A stretch of 64,000 bases of DNA, from the NCBI RefSeq assembly GCF_937912035.1, contig NZ_CALDPF010000031.1:1-64000 (forward strand), given 5' to 3'. The notes beneath the pieces were generated by a model. The model was not told the origin of the DNA. It saw only the letters and a list, made by a program, of their open reading frames with translations, and searched no databases. The stretch comes from an uncultured Bacteroides sp. GTDB taxonomy: Bacteria; Bacteroidota; Bacteroidia; Bacteroidales; Bacteroidaceae. Positions 1-8,230 of the stretch are shown piece after piece. Each line of letters opens with the position of its first letter. Position 1 is the stretch's first letter. The position numbers and the translations under genes are program-made.

Positions 1-71
1 ATGACAACGAAATCGGTTACTCTAACAAAGTATTGGATTTGATCGCTCACATGGCTTCTGTAAACTGCTAA
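1..71 (+). CDS. gapA: Glyceraldehyde-3-phosphate dehydrogenase, C-terminal end (partial)
   Basis: Only the last 22 codons are present, read from base 3. They give DNEIGYSNKVLDLIAHMAS followed by VNC and a TAA stop. This matches the conserved end of type I NAD-dependent GAPDH, where a D-N-E-x-G-Y-S segment precedes the last helix. The enzyme oxidises glyceraldehyde-3-phosphate to 1,3-bisphosphoglycerate in cytoplasmic glycolysis. The start and active-site cysteine lie outside the window, so completeness cannot be judged. A hairpin with a T tract follows the stop. Confidence 0.85.
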   Translation, partial: DNEIGYSNKVLDLIAHMASVNC

Positions 72-96
72 TAAGTAATACGAAACCAAATATGAA

Positions 97-130
97 GAGC
101 TACTCTGATTTTCAGGGTGGCTCTTTTTTT
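97..130 (+). terminator. Intrinsic terminator after gapA
   Basis: GAGCTAC pairs with GTGGCTC (7 bp, one G-U) around a loop of about 13 nt and is followed by seven T. It lies 25 nt past the gapA stop. Confidence 0.85.
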
Positions 131-138
131 ATGCTCAT

Positions 139-171
139 TTTGTATCTTTAAAGTAAAATAAACTATCTTTG
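139..171 (+). promoter_or_regulatory. Bacteroidetes-type promoter for miaA
   Basis: A TTTG at 139-142 and a TATCTTTG at 164-171 match the primary sigma factor consensus (-33 TTTG, -7 TAnnTTTG) with a 21-nt gap. The miaA ATG is 35 nt downstream. Confidence 0.7.
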
Positions 172-206
172 TAGACATAATTTTCAAGAATAAATATAAT
201 TACTAT

Positions 207-1121
207 ATGAAATATGATTTTATAACCATATTGGGGCCTACCGCATCTGGAAAAACAAGTCTGGCTGCTTCTTTAGCCAAAGAAATTGATGCAGAGATTA
301 TTAGCGGTGACAGCAGACAGATATATCGTGGAATGGATATTGGTACAGGAAAGGACTTGAAAGATTATGTAATTGGTGGATATACTGTACCATATCATTT
401 GATTGATATAGCTGATCCTGGTTATAAATATAATGTATTTGAATACCAAAGAGATTTCTTAAACGCATTCGGGAATATAACATCCAGAGGTAAGAATGTA
501 ATATTGTGTGGAGGTACTGGAATGTATATTGAGTCTGTTTTAAAGGGATACAAGCTTATACCTGTACCTGAAAATAGTGAATTAAGGGAGAAACTTGCTG
601 GTAAATCGTTGGATGAACTAACGGAAATTCTGTCAAAATATAAGAAGTTGCATAATTCTACAGATGTTGATACTACTAAGCGTGCAATAAGAGCTATCGA
701 AATAGAAGAATATTATTTGAAAAATAATGTAGAGGCACGCAGCTTTCCTGCTTTAAATAGTTTAATTATTGGGGTGGACATTGACCGTGAACTTAGAAGA
801 AAGAAAATATCCGACCGTTTACGCCAAAGACTAGATGAAGGGATGGTAGATGAGGTTAGAAGATTATTGGATTCTGGAGTTCTTGCAGAAGATCTTATTT
901 ATTATGGATTGGAATATAAGTATCTTACTCTTTATGTGACAGGCAAAATAACTTACAACGATATGTATATGCAGTTGGAAACAGCAATTCATCAATTTGC
1001 TAAACGTCAGATGACTTGGTTTCGAGGTATGGAAAGAAGAGGATTTACGATCAACTGGATTAATGCGGAATTGAGTATGAAACAGAAAATTGAGGCAATT
1101 AGAAGTCTGATGAATGTATGA
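207..1121 (+). CDS. miaA: tRNA dimethylallyltransferase
   Basis: This is a 304-residue cytoplasmic enzyme that transfers a dimethylallyl group to the N6 of A37 in tRNAs reading UNN codons. The P-loop GPTASGKTS is at residues 10-18, and the MiaA signature DSRQIYRGMDIGTGK follows near residue 36. Length is normal for the family. The start is an ATG with no Shine-Dalgarno sequence, as usual in Bacteroidetes, behind a good TAnnTTTG promoter. The lipid kinase gene follows after about 40 nt and may share the transcript. Confidence 0.96.
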   Translation: MKYDFITILGPTASGKTSLAASLAKEIDAEIISGDSRQIYRGMDIGTGKDLKDYVIGGYTVPYHLIDIADPGYKYNVFEYQRDFLNAFGNITSRGKNVILCGGTGMYIESVLKGYKLIPVPENSELREKLAGKSLDELTEILSKYKKLHNSTDVDTTKRAIRAIEIEEYYLKNNVEARSFPALNSLIIGVDIDRELRRKKISDRLRQRLDEGMVDEVRRLLDSGVLAEDLIYYGLEYKYLTLYVTGKITYNDMYMQLETAIHQFAKRQMTWFRGMERRGFTINWINAELSMKQKIEAIRSLMNV

Positions 1122-1163
1122 TGGATATTAGGTAATTTATATTATAATAAAATTTTGAAATTT

Positions 1164-2096
1164 ATGGCAGTTGAACCTAACAGATGGGGAGTAATTTACA
1201 ATCCCAAGGCCGGAAGTAGAAAAGCTCAAAAGAGGTGGGCTAAGATCCGTGAATATATGGATAGTCAGAATGTAATGTATGACTATGTGCAATCTGAAGG
1301 TTTTGGTTCTGTAGAACGTCTGGCCAAAACGTTGGCTAATAATGGGTACAGGACTATTGTTGTTGTAGGAGGTGATGGAGCTATAAATGATGCTGTAAAC
1401 GGGATAATGCAGTCGGAGGTAGAAAATAAGCATTCAATAGCATTTGGTATTATTCCTAACGGTATCGGAAATGATTTTGCAAAATATTGGGGGCTTGACT
1501 CTGACGATTATAAGGGGGCAGTTGATGTGCTTATTAACAGACGTCTTAGGAAGGTAGATGTAGGTGCATTGGAATATTTTAATGGGGAAACTCATGTCAT
1601 CAGATATTTTTTGAATGCTGTATATATGGGCTTGGGAGCTAGAATAGTGATGATAACTAATGAAACAAAACGTTTTTGGGGAATTCCACTTATATCGTAT
1701 TTGTCGTCTTTGGTTTTAGTGGCCTTCGAACGAAAATTGCATAGGATGCATATTAAACTTAATAATGAACATATTAAAGGACGAATTATGGCTGTTTGTA
1801 TCGGCAGTTGTAGAGGGTATGGGCTTACTCCTAGCGCTGTTCCATATAATGGTTGGCTAGATGTATCAGTTATATACAGACCACAACTTAGGGAACTCAT
1901 TTCCGGGTTGTGGATGCTTCAGCAGGGACGATTGTTGAATCATAAGATTGTTAAGCCGTACAGAACTAAATCGATAAAAATCCTTCGTGCCAGAAATGCA
2001 GAAATAAGCATTGACGGACGTATATGGACCGATAAGCATTATCCCTTTGAGGTTTCTATAATGCCTGAGGCACTTACATTGATAATACCACGATAG
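1164..2096 (+). CDS. Diacylglycerol kinase-family lipid kinase (DagK/YegS-like)
   Basis: The protein has about 310 residues. The N-terminal catalytic signature is NPKAGSRKAQKR near residue 14, followed by VVVGGDGAINDAVNGI near residue 66, the nucleotide-binding GGDG loop of the DAGK catalytic domain. IPNGIGNDFAKY follows, then a C-terminal beta-rich domain ending in an SIDGRIW segment. Such enzymes phosphorylate diacylglycerol or related lipids at the inner membrane face; the substrate here is unknown. A TTG at 1155 is in frame, but I chose the ATG at 1164, which still gives the complete domain. Confidence 0.88.
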   Translation: MAVEPNRWGVIYNPKAGSRKAQKRWAKIREYMDSQNVMYDYVQSEGFGSVERLAKTLANNGYRTIVVVGGDGAINDAVNGIMQSEVENKHSIAFGIIPNGIGNDFAKYWGLDSDDYKGAVDVLINRRLRKVDVGALEYFNGETHVIRYFLNAVYMGLGARIVMITNETKRFWGIPLISYLSSLVLVAFERKLHRMHIKLNNEHIKGRIMAVCIGSCRGYGLTPSAVPYNGWLDVSVIYRPQLRELISGLWMLQQGRLLNHKIVKPYRTKSIKILRARNAEISIDGRIWTDKHYPFEVSIMPEALTLIIPR

Positions 2097-2163
2097 TCAA
2101 ATTTTCTGTTGAACATTTTGTACTATACCATTGTTAATTAATAATAATAATCATTTATATTTT

Positions 2164-3375
2164 ATGCTTAAAGTATTCTCTTCCGGTTGTAATTGTTTTT
2201 TAGTAATAGTATTGTTTTTGTTCAGTGGAGTAAATGTCGGTTTGAATGCTCAGGATTTTTCTTTAGTGCCTGCTGAAGAGAAAACATTACTTCAGCGTGT
2301 GACTGATGGCAGACGTGACATTGACTGGGCTAACATGAATATCCAGTTTTGCACTGCTGCTGATGCGGCATTTACCAATGGCTCATTCGATAATATGGCT
2401 TTTAAGGTACATCGTGTCAGATTGGAAGTTCTTGGAGCTTTCAGGGAGAAGTTTTCATATCATTTTAGACAGTCGTTCAATAAATATACAAATCCTAATA
2501 TTCCGTTGGATAACCTTGCCGGTTCGGTGGAATTAGCTATGGTTGGGTGGCAGCTGAGTGATCGTTGGCATCTCACTGCGGGTAAGCAGCCTGTACAGTT
2601 CAGTGGATATGAATGTTGGGTTAATGCGATTAAAGTAAGGCATTATTCTGATTTCAATAATACCATACCAGCCTATCAGGTAGGATTGAATATGGCATAT
2701 AGTATCAACCAAAATCAGATGTTGAATTTTCAGGTCACAAATAATAGAAATTCGACTATAGAAGATCAATTTATGTATAAACTACCAGTAGGGGTAGAGG
2801 ATTCTAAAATTCCTGTTTTAGGCACAGTAAACTGGGAGGGTTTTTTTGTTGACCGCGCCATGCAGCTGAGGTATTCACTTTCATACGGACAATTGGCAAA
2901 GGGAAAGAATATTTTTTATTTTACTTGTGGAAACGTATGGGATAAAAAGCCTTTTCTCGGATATATTGATTTTATGTATTCTCGCGAAGGTTTGGATTCA
3001 AAGGGACTAGTGACATCTGTTTATGATACTGAAGATAATACTGCAGTTACAGCAAGGAATGTTGAGTATTTTACTACGATAGCAAATCTTGATTATAGGG
3101 TTTCTCCTCATCTCAACTTATATGTAAAAGGAGCATACGAACTAGGAAATATTTATAAATCATCTGAAGAATTTCAGGCAGGCAACTATCGAAGAACATG
3201 GAATGTACAGTTCTGTGCTGAGTATTATCCTATGTCAGACAGCGAATTGATAGTATATCTTCATTTGCTTCACAAAAACATTCATCTGACTGATATTGCA
3301 AGAAAGTATGGAGCAAATAGCTATAATCAGCAACGCATTTCTTTAGGATTAGTATATACTTTGCCTGTTTTCTGA
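2164..3375 (+). CDS. Outer membrane porin, phosphate-selective porin O/P-like
   Basis: The first 27 residues form a signal peptide with a long hydrophobic core ending near GLNAQ. The rest is rich in alternating aromatic and polar strands and ends in a hydrophobic stretch closing with F, typical of a Bam-assembled beta barrel. The pattern HRVRLEVLGAFREKFSYHFR, then repeated strands, resembles the OprO/OprP-like porins common in Bacteroidetes. Specificity cannot be read, and phosphate or polyphosphate is only the family name. An in-frame TTG at 2131 is unlikely as a start because the ATG at 2164 directly precedes the signal peptide. Confidence 0.72.
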   Translation: MLKVFSSGCNCFLVIVLFLFSGVNVGLNAQDFSLVPAEEKTLLQRVTDGRRDIDWANMNIQFCTAADAAFTNGSFDNMAFKVHRVRLEVLGAFREKFSYHFRQSFNKYTNPNIPLDNLAGSVELAMVGWQLSDRWHLTAGKQPVQFSGYECWVNAIKVRHYSDFNNTIPAYQVGLNMAYSINQNQMLNFQVTNNRNSTIEDQFMYKLPVGVEDSKIPVLGTVNWEGFFVDRAMQLRYSLSYGQLAKGKNIFYFTCGNVWDKKPFLGYIDFMYSREGLDSKGLVTSVYDTEDNTAVTARNVEYFTTIANLDYRVSPHLNLYVKGAYELGNIYKSSEEFQAGNYRRTWNVQFCAEYYPMSDSELIVYLHLLHKNIHLTDIARKYGANSYNQQRISLGLVYTLPVF

Positions 3376-3416
3376 TTAAAAAGTTTGGTCTCTCTGTATA
3401 ATTGATAAAAAAAATA

Positions 3417-3424
3417 TATCTTTG
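3417..3424 (+). promoter_or_regulatory. -7 box upstream of serS
   Basis: TATCTTTG is an exact TAnnTTTG match 40 nt before the serS ATG. No convincing -33 element is at normal spacing. Confidence 0.5.
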
Positions 3425-3464
3425 CATATCTTTTTATATGGAACGTTTATAAAAGTAGAAAAAT

Positions 3465-4739
3465 ATGCTCACTATTAAACAAATTACAGAGGATACCGAT
3501 AAGGTAATTCGTGGACTTGAGAAGAAACACTTTGCAAATGCAAAAGAAGCGATAGCAAAAGTTTTGGAATGCAACGATAGAAGACGTAACGCTCAGAATC
3601 AATTAGATAAAAATCTTGCTGAGGTAAATTCTCTTTCAAAGAGTATTGGAATGCTGATGAAAGAAGGCAAGAAAGAAGAAGCTGAAGCTGCAAAGAATAA
3701 GGTTGCCGAGTTCAAGGAAGCTAGCAAGACATTGCAGGCTGAAATGGATAAGGCTTCTGAAGAAATGCAGGAAATTTTATATACTATTCCTAATGTTCCT
3801 TACGATGAAGTGCCTGAAGGTTCATGCGCAGAAGATAATGTGGTTGTAAAGCATGGTGGTATGGAAACTGAGCTTCCAAAGAATGCGTTGCCACACTGGG
3901 AACTTGCAAAGAAGTATGATTTGATAGATTTCGATCTAGGTGTAAAGATTACAGGTGCTGGTTTCCCTGTTTATAAAGGAAAGGGCGCCAGATTGCAGAG
4001 AGCCCTTATTAATTTCTTCCTTGATGAAGCACGCGCTTCAGGATATGAAGAAATCATGCCTCCTACAGTTGTAAATGCTGCTTCTGGTTATGGTACAGGT
4101 CAGTTGCCAGATAAAGAAGGTCAGATGTATCATTGTAACCTAGATGATTTGTATTTGATACCTACAGCTGAAGTTCCTGTGACAAATATCTATAGGGATG
4201 TGATTCTAGACGAAAAGCAGTTGCCAATAAAGAATTGTGCGTATACTCAATGTTTCCGTCGCGAAGCAGGTTCATATGGTAAGGATGTTCGTGGTTTGAA
4301 CCGTTTGCATGAATTCTCTAAAGTAGAGTTGGTAAGAATAGACAAACCTGAACATTCAAAACAGTCTCATCAGGAAATGTTGGATCACGTAGAAGGATTG
4401 TTGAAGAAGTTGGAACTTCCATATAGAATACTTCGTCTCTGCGGTGGTGATATGAGTTTTACAGCTGCAATATGTTATGACTTCGAAGTATATTCAGAAG
4501 CCCAGCAGAGATGGTTGGAAGTAAGTTCTGTTTCTAATTTTGATACTTATCAGGCTAACCGTTTGAAATGTAGATTTAGAAATGCAGACAAGAAGACTGA
4601 ACTTTGTCATACATTAAACGGTTCGGCTCTTGCTTTACCAAGAATTGTTGCAGCTTTGTTGGAGAATAATCAAACTCCTGAGGGTATTAGAATACCAAAA
4701 GCTTTGGTTCCGTATTGCGGTTTCGATATAATAGATTAA
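3465..4739 (+). CDS. serS: Seryl-tRNA synthetase
   Basis: This 424-residue class II aminoacyl-tRNA synthetase charges tRNA-Ser in the cytoplasm. The N-terminal about 110 residues are a charged heptad-rich antiparallel coiled coil, the arm that grips the long variable arm of tRNA-Ser. Motif 2 is the segment CFRREAGSYGKDVRGLNRLH. Motif 3 is GSALALPRIVAALLENNQ near the C-terminus. The TAEVP serine-binding motif is present. Length and domains are complete. A strong intrinsic terminator begins 18 nt after the stop. Confidence 0.97.
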   Translation: MLTIKQITEDTDKVIRGLEKKHFANAKEAIAKVLECNDRRRNAQNQLDKNLAEVNSLSKSIGMLMKEGKKEEAEAAKNKVAEFKEASKTLQAEMDKASEEMQEILYTIPNVPYDEVPEGSCAEDNVVVKHGGMETELPKNALPHWELAKKYDLIDFDLGVKITGAGFPVYKGKGARLQRALINFFLDEARASGYEEIMPPTVVNAASGYGTGQLPDKEGQMYHCNLDDLYLIPTAEVPVTNIYRDVILDEKQLPIKNCAYTQCFRREAGSYGKDVRGLNRLHEFSKVELVRIDKPEHSKQSHQEMLDHVEGLLKKLELPYRILRLCGGDMSFTAAICYDFEVYSEAQQRWLEVSSVSNFDTYQANRLKCRFRNADKKTELCHTLNGSALALPRIVAALLENNQTPEGIRIPKALVPYCGFDIID

Positions 4740-4756
4740 AATATATAACATGATGA

Positions 4757-4783
4757 AATCCCGGTTAATCCGGGATTTTTTTA
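4757..4783 (+). terminator. Intrinsic terminator after serS
   Basis: AATCCCGG and CCGGGATT form a perfect stem around a short TTAAT-type loop, followed by a run of T. Confidence 0.9.
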
Positions 4784-4789
4784 TATTGG

Positions 4790-4831
4790 TACTTATTATA
4801 AATATGCCCGTTAACATATTTATAATAAGTA
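4790..4831 (+). repeat. 17-bp perfect inverted repeat, serS to debranching enzyme gap
   Basis: Positions 4790-4806 pair perfectly with 4815-4831 around an 8-nt loop. The arm is almost all A/T. It lies just after the serS terminator and about 150 nt before the debranching enzyme, so it could be a second transcription barrier or a dimeric regulator site. Confidence 0.6.
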
Positions 4832-4897
4832 TTTCAGTAATGATTTTTTATTTGCTGGAAAAAAGTAACTATTTTTGAAAAAAAACGTGTTTTACGT

Positions 4898-4927
4898 TTT
4901 GATTTGATTTTTTAATTACTAATTTTG
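4898..4927 (+). promoter_or_regulatory. Promoter of the alpha-glucan gene cluster
   Basis: TTTG at 4898-4901 and TAATTTTG at 4920-4927 are 18 nt apart and about 55 nt before the ATG at 4983. A hairpin with AAAACGT/ACGTTTT arms (4882-4900) overlaps the -33 element. A second -7-like box, TATTTTTG, is at 4870-4877. Confidence 0.55.
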
Positions 4928-4982
4928 GGGTGAGATTTATAACATATTTATTGAACTATTTAATAACCTTAATATAACATCT

Positions 4983-6926
4983 ATGAGTTATTTACGTTTT
5001 GATAAAACTCTTATGACGAATTTGGAAGAATCTTTACCGCGTGAGATTCTTCGTACAAATCGTTCCGGGGCTTACCATTGTTCTACAATAGTAGATTGTA
5101 ATACTCGCAAGTATCATGGACTGTTAGTTATTCCTGTACCTGAATTGGATGACGAAAATCATGTACTGTTGTCGGCAATGGATGAGACAGTAATACAGCA
5201 TGGTGCTGAATTTAACCTGGGACTTCATAAATATCATGGAGATAATTTCAGTCCGCGCGGTCATAAATATATCCGTGAATATGAGTGTGAAAAAGTCCCT
5301 ACAACATGGTATCGTGTTGGTGGAGTAATCTTGAAGAAAGAAAAGGTCTTCGTTCATCATGAAAACCGTATTCTAATAAGATATACTTTAGTTGACGCAC
5401 ATTCTGAAACAATATTAAGATTACGCCCTTATCTGGCTTTCAGAAGTGTAAGAGAATATACTCATGAGAATTCACAGGCTAGTAGGGAATATGATGTGAT
5501 AGATAATGGAATCAAGACACGTATGTATCCTGGTTATCCTGAGTTGTATATGCAGTTCAGTAAGGAAAACGAATTCCATTTCATTCCGGATTGGTACAGA
5601 GGTATAGAATATCCCAAGGAGCAGGAACGTGGTTATGATTTTAATGAGGATCTTTATGTCCCTGGTTATTTTGAATTTAAGATAAGTAAAGGTGAAAGTG
5701 TTACATTCTCAGGTGGTATTTCTTCTGTAGATACTTCTAAATTGAATCAGCTGTTTGCAGATGAAGCAGAACAGAGAACTCCTAGGAAAGACTTTAAAAA
5801 CTGTCTTATCAATGCTGCTCACCAATTTTTGAATAAACAGGATAGTGAATCATATATTTTGGCTGGTTATCCTTGGTTCAAGTGTCGTGCCAGAGATATG
5901 TTTGTTTCGTTGCCAGGTCTTACATTGTCTATTGGAGAGGTCTCAAAATTTGAGATGATAATGGAGACTGCCATAAAAGCTATATATGCATTTATGAATG
6001 GTGAGAAATCTACATTGAAAGTTTATGAGATTTATCATCCAGATGTCCTTTTATGGGCTGTTTGGACAATACAGCAATATGCAAAGATGGTTTCAAGAGA
6101 TGCTGCTAAAGAAAAGTATCTTGGATTGTTGAAAGATATCATGACATATTTGCTTGATGGTAGACATCCTAATCTTGAAGTAAGAGATAACGGATTGGTA
6201 TATGCAAACGGCAGAGACAATGCTATTACATGGATGAACTCTACAGTGAATGGTCGTCCTGTTGTGGGAAGAACGGGATATATAGTAGAATTCAATTCTC
6301 TTTGGTATAATGCATTGTGTTTCACCGCTGATATAATGGCTGAAGTTGGAGATAATGACTTCTCTTACCGTTTGAAATCTTTGTCTGAAAAATCCGGAAA
6401 ATCATTTATTGATACATTCTTGAATGAATATGGTTATCTGTTGGATTTCGTTGATGGTGATATGATGGATTGGAGTGTCCGCCCTAACATGATTTTTGCA
6501 GCAGCGTTTGATTATTCTCCACTTGATGCAAAACAGAAAAAGGGTGTAATAGATATTGTTACAAAAGAATTGCTTACTCCTAAGGGACTTCGTTCGTTGA
6601 GTCCGAAAAGTGGAGGCTACAATCCTAACTATGTAGGACCTCAGATGCAGAGAGACTATGCATATCATCAGGGTACTGCATGGCCTTGGCTTGAAGGTTT
6701 CTACATGGAGGCTTACTTGAAAATATATAAGAGAAGCGCTATCTCTTTCTTGTGGAGACAGTTTGTTAGCTATGAGGATGAAATGACGTGTCACTGTCTG
6801 GGAACACTTCCAGAGTTGTTTGACGGTAATCCACCTTTTAAAGGTAGGGGAGCAGTTTCATTTGCAATGAACGTTGCGGAAATTCTTCGTGGCTTGTATT
6901 TGTTGGATAAATTTGAGAATCAATAA
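4983..6926 (+). CDS. Glycogen debranching enzyme (amylo-alpha-1,6-glucosidase family)
   Basis: This 647-residue protein has the two-part layout of bacterial glycogen debranching enzymes (GH133 type). The N-terminal beta-sandwich domain begins with ILRTNRSGAYHCSTIVDCNTRKYHGLLV. The C-terminal (alpha/alpha)6-barrel carries GYPWFKCRARDMFVSLPGL and later a QRDYAYHQGTAWPW segment. It should hydrolyse alpha-1,6 branch glucose in cytoplasmic glycogen; there is no signal peptide. The GT4 glycosyltransferase starts 15 nt downstream and the GH57 gene follows, so the three look like one operon for storage-glucan turnover. Confidence 0.9.
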   Translation: MSYLRFDKTLMTNLEESLPREILRTNRSGAYHCSTIVDCNTRKYHGLLVIPVPELDDENHVLLSAMDETVIQHGAEFNLGLHKYHGDNFSPRGHKYIREYECEKVPTTWYRVGGVILKKEKVFVHHENRILIRYTLVDAHSETILRLRPYLAFRSVREYTHENSQASREYDVIDNGIKTRMYPGYPELYMQFSKENEFHFIPDWYRGIEYPKEQERGYDFNEDLYVPGYFEFKISKGESVTFSGGISSVDTSKLNQLFADEAEQRTPRKDFKNCLINAAHQFLNKQDSESYILAGYPWFKCRARDMFVSLPGLTLSIGEVSKFEMIMETAIKAIYAFMNGEKSTLKVYEIYHPDVLLWAVWTIQQYAKMVSRDAAKEKYLGLLKDIMTYLLDGRHPNLEVRDNGLVYANGRDNAITWMNSTVNGRPVVGRTGYIVEFNSLWYNALCFTADIMAEVGDNDFSYRLKSLSEKSGKSFIDTFLNEYGYLLDFVDGDMMDWSVRPNMIFAAAFDYSPLDAKQKKGVIDIVTKELLTPKGLRSLSPKSGGYNPNYVGPQMQRDYAYHQGTAWPWLEGFYMEAYLKIYKRSAISFLWRQFVSYEDEMTCHCLGTLPELFDGNPPFKGRGAVSFAMNVAEILRGLYLLDKFENQ

Positions 6927-6941
6927 AGAAGGAGGAGTTTT

Positions 6942-8210
6942 ATGAAAGTTTTAATGTTTGGTTGGGAATTTCCTCCAAAAATATACGGCGGTCTTGCTGT
7001 CGCTTCCTATGGTATAACCAAGGGACTAAGTTTACAAGGCGATGTTGAAACAGTGTTTTGTATGCCTAAACCGACTGGCGATGAGGAAGGATTCCTGAAA
7101 ATAGTTGGTATGAATCAAGTGCCTATAGTATGGCGTGATGTGGATTACGATTATCTTAAATCTCGTCTGCATGCAAAAATGACGCCTGAGGAATATTATG
7201 CATACCGCGATAAGATATATGCTGATTTCTCATACATGAATGTCAACGATTTGGGATGTATGGAGTTTGCAGGCGGATATCCTGGAAATTTGCATGACGA
7301 AATAAATAATTTCTCAATCATTGCAGGTGTTGTTGCAAGACAGCAGCAATTCGATATTATTCATGCTCACGACTGGTTGACATACCCGGCTGGTGTTCAT
7401 GCAAAAATGGTTAGCGGAAAGCCTCTATGTATTCATGTTCATGCTACAGATTTTGACCGCTCACGCGGAAAAGTCAATCCTACTGTTTATTCAATTGAAA
7501 AGAACGGTATGGATTATGCCGACTGTATAATGTGTGTGTCCGAGTTGACTCGTCGTACTGTCATTAACGAGTATCATCAAGATCCTAGAAAGGTATTTGC
7601 CGTGCATAATGCAGTTTATCCATTGTCGCAGGAATATCAGGATATACCACGTCCGGATCACTCTAAAGAAAAGATTGTTACTTTCCTTGGACGTATCACA
7701 ATGCAGAAGGGACCGGAATATTTTGTTGAAGCGGCAGCTATGGTATTGAAACGTACACGTAACATTCGTTTCGTGATGGCAGGTTCTGGAGATATGCTGA
7801 ATGCTATGATTAATCTGGTTGCAGAACGAGGTATTGCTGATCGTTTCCACTTCCCTGGATTTATGAAAGGTAAACAGGTATATGAGGTTTATAAAAACAG
7901 TGATGTTTTTGTTATGCCTTCTGTTTCCGAACCTTTCGGTATTGCTCCATTGGAAGCTATGCAGTGTGGAACACCTTCTATTATTTCCAAACAGTCAGGT
8001 TGTGGTGAAATCCTAAGTAAAGTTATAAAGACAGATTATTGGGATATTCATGCTATGGCAGATGCCATATATTCAATATGTACAAATCAATCACTGTTTG
8101 AGTATCTTCAGAAAGAAGGAAAGGCCGAAGTTGACGGAATCACTTGGGAAAAAGTGGGTCTGAAGGTTCGTTCTTTGTATGAAGATGTTCTGAGAAATTA
8201 TAATAAGTAA
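6942..8210 (+). CDS. Glycosyltransferase family 4, probable alpha-glucan synthase
   Basis: This is a 422-residue GT-B glycosyltransferase. The N-terminal nucleotide-binding lobe has FGWEFPPKIYGGLAVASYGI and HAHDWLTYPAG. The C-terminal lobe has FLGRITMQKGPEYF and the E-x7-E segment SEPFGIAPLEAMQCGTPSI. The context, between a debranching enzyme and a GH57 enzyme, suggests that it extends alpha-1,4-glucan from a sugar nucleotide. That role is inferred, since GT4 covers many donors. A purine-rich AAGGAGGAG just before the ATG is an unusually good Shine-Dalgarno sequence for this phylum. It may be the main synthase here, because the GT5 relative at 11240-12061 looks incomplete. Confidence 0.82.
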   Translation: MKVLMFGWEFPPKIYGGLAVASYGITKGLSLQGDVETVFCMPKPTGDEEGFLKIVGMNQVPIVWRDVDYDYLKSRLHAKMTPEEYYAYRDKIYADFSYMNVNDLGCMEFAGGYPGNLHDEINNFSIIAGVVARQQQFDIIHAHDWLTYPAGVHAKMVSGKPLCIHVHATDFDRSRGKVNPTVYSIEKNGMDYADCIMCVSELTRRTVINEYHQDPRKVFAVHNAVYPLSQEYQDIPRPDHSKEKIVTFLGRITMQKGPEYFVEAAAMVLKRTRNIRFVMAGSGDMLNAMINLVAERGIADRFHFPGFMKGKQVYEVYKNSDVFVMPSVSEPFGIAPLEAMQCGTPSIISKQSGCGEILSKVIKTDYWDIHAMADAIYSICTNQSLFEYLQKEGKAEVDGITWEKVGLKVRSLYEDVLRNYNK

Positions 8211-8230
8211 AATATTAGTCTTAAGTTGAT

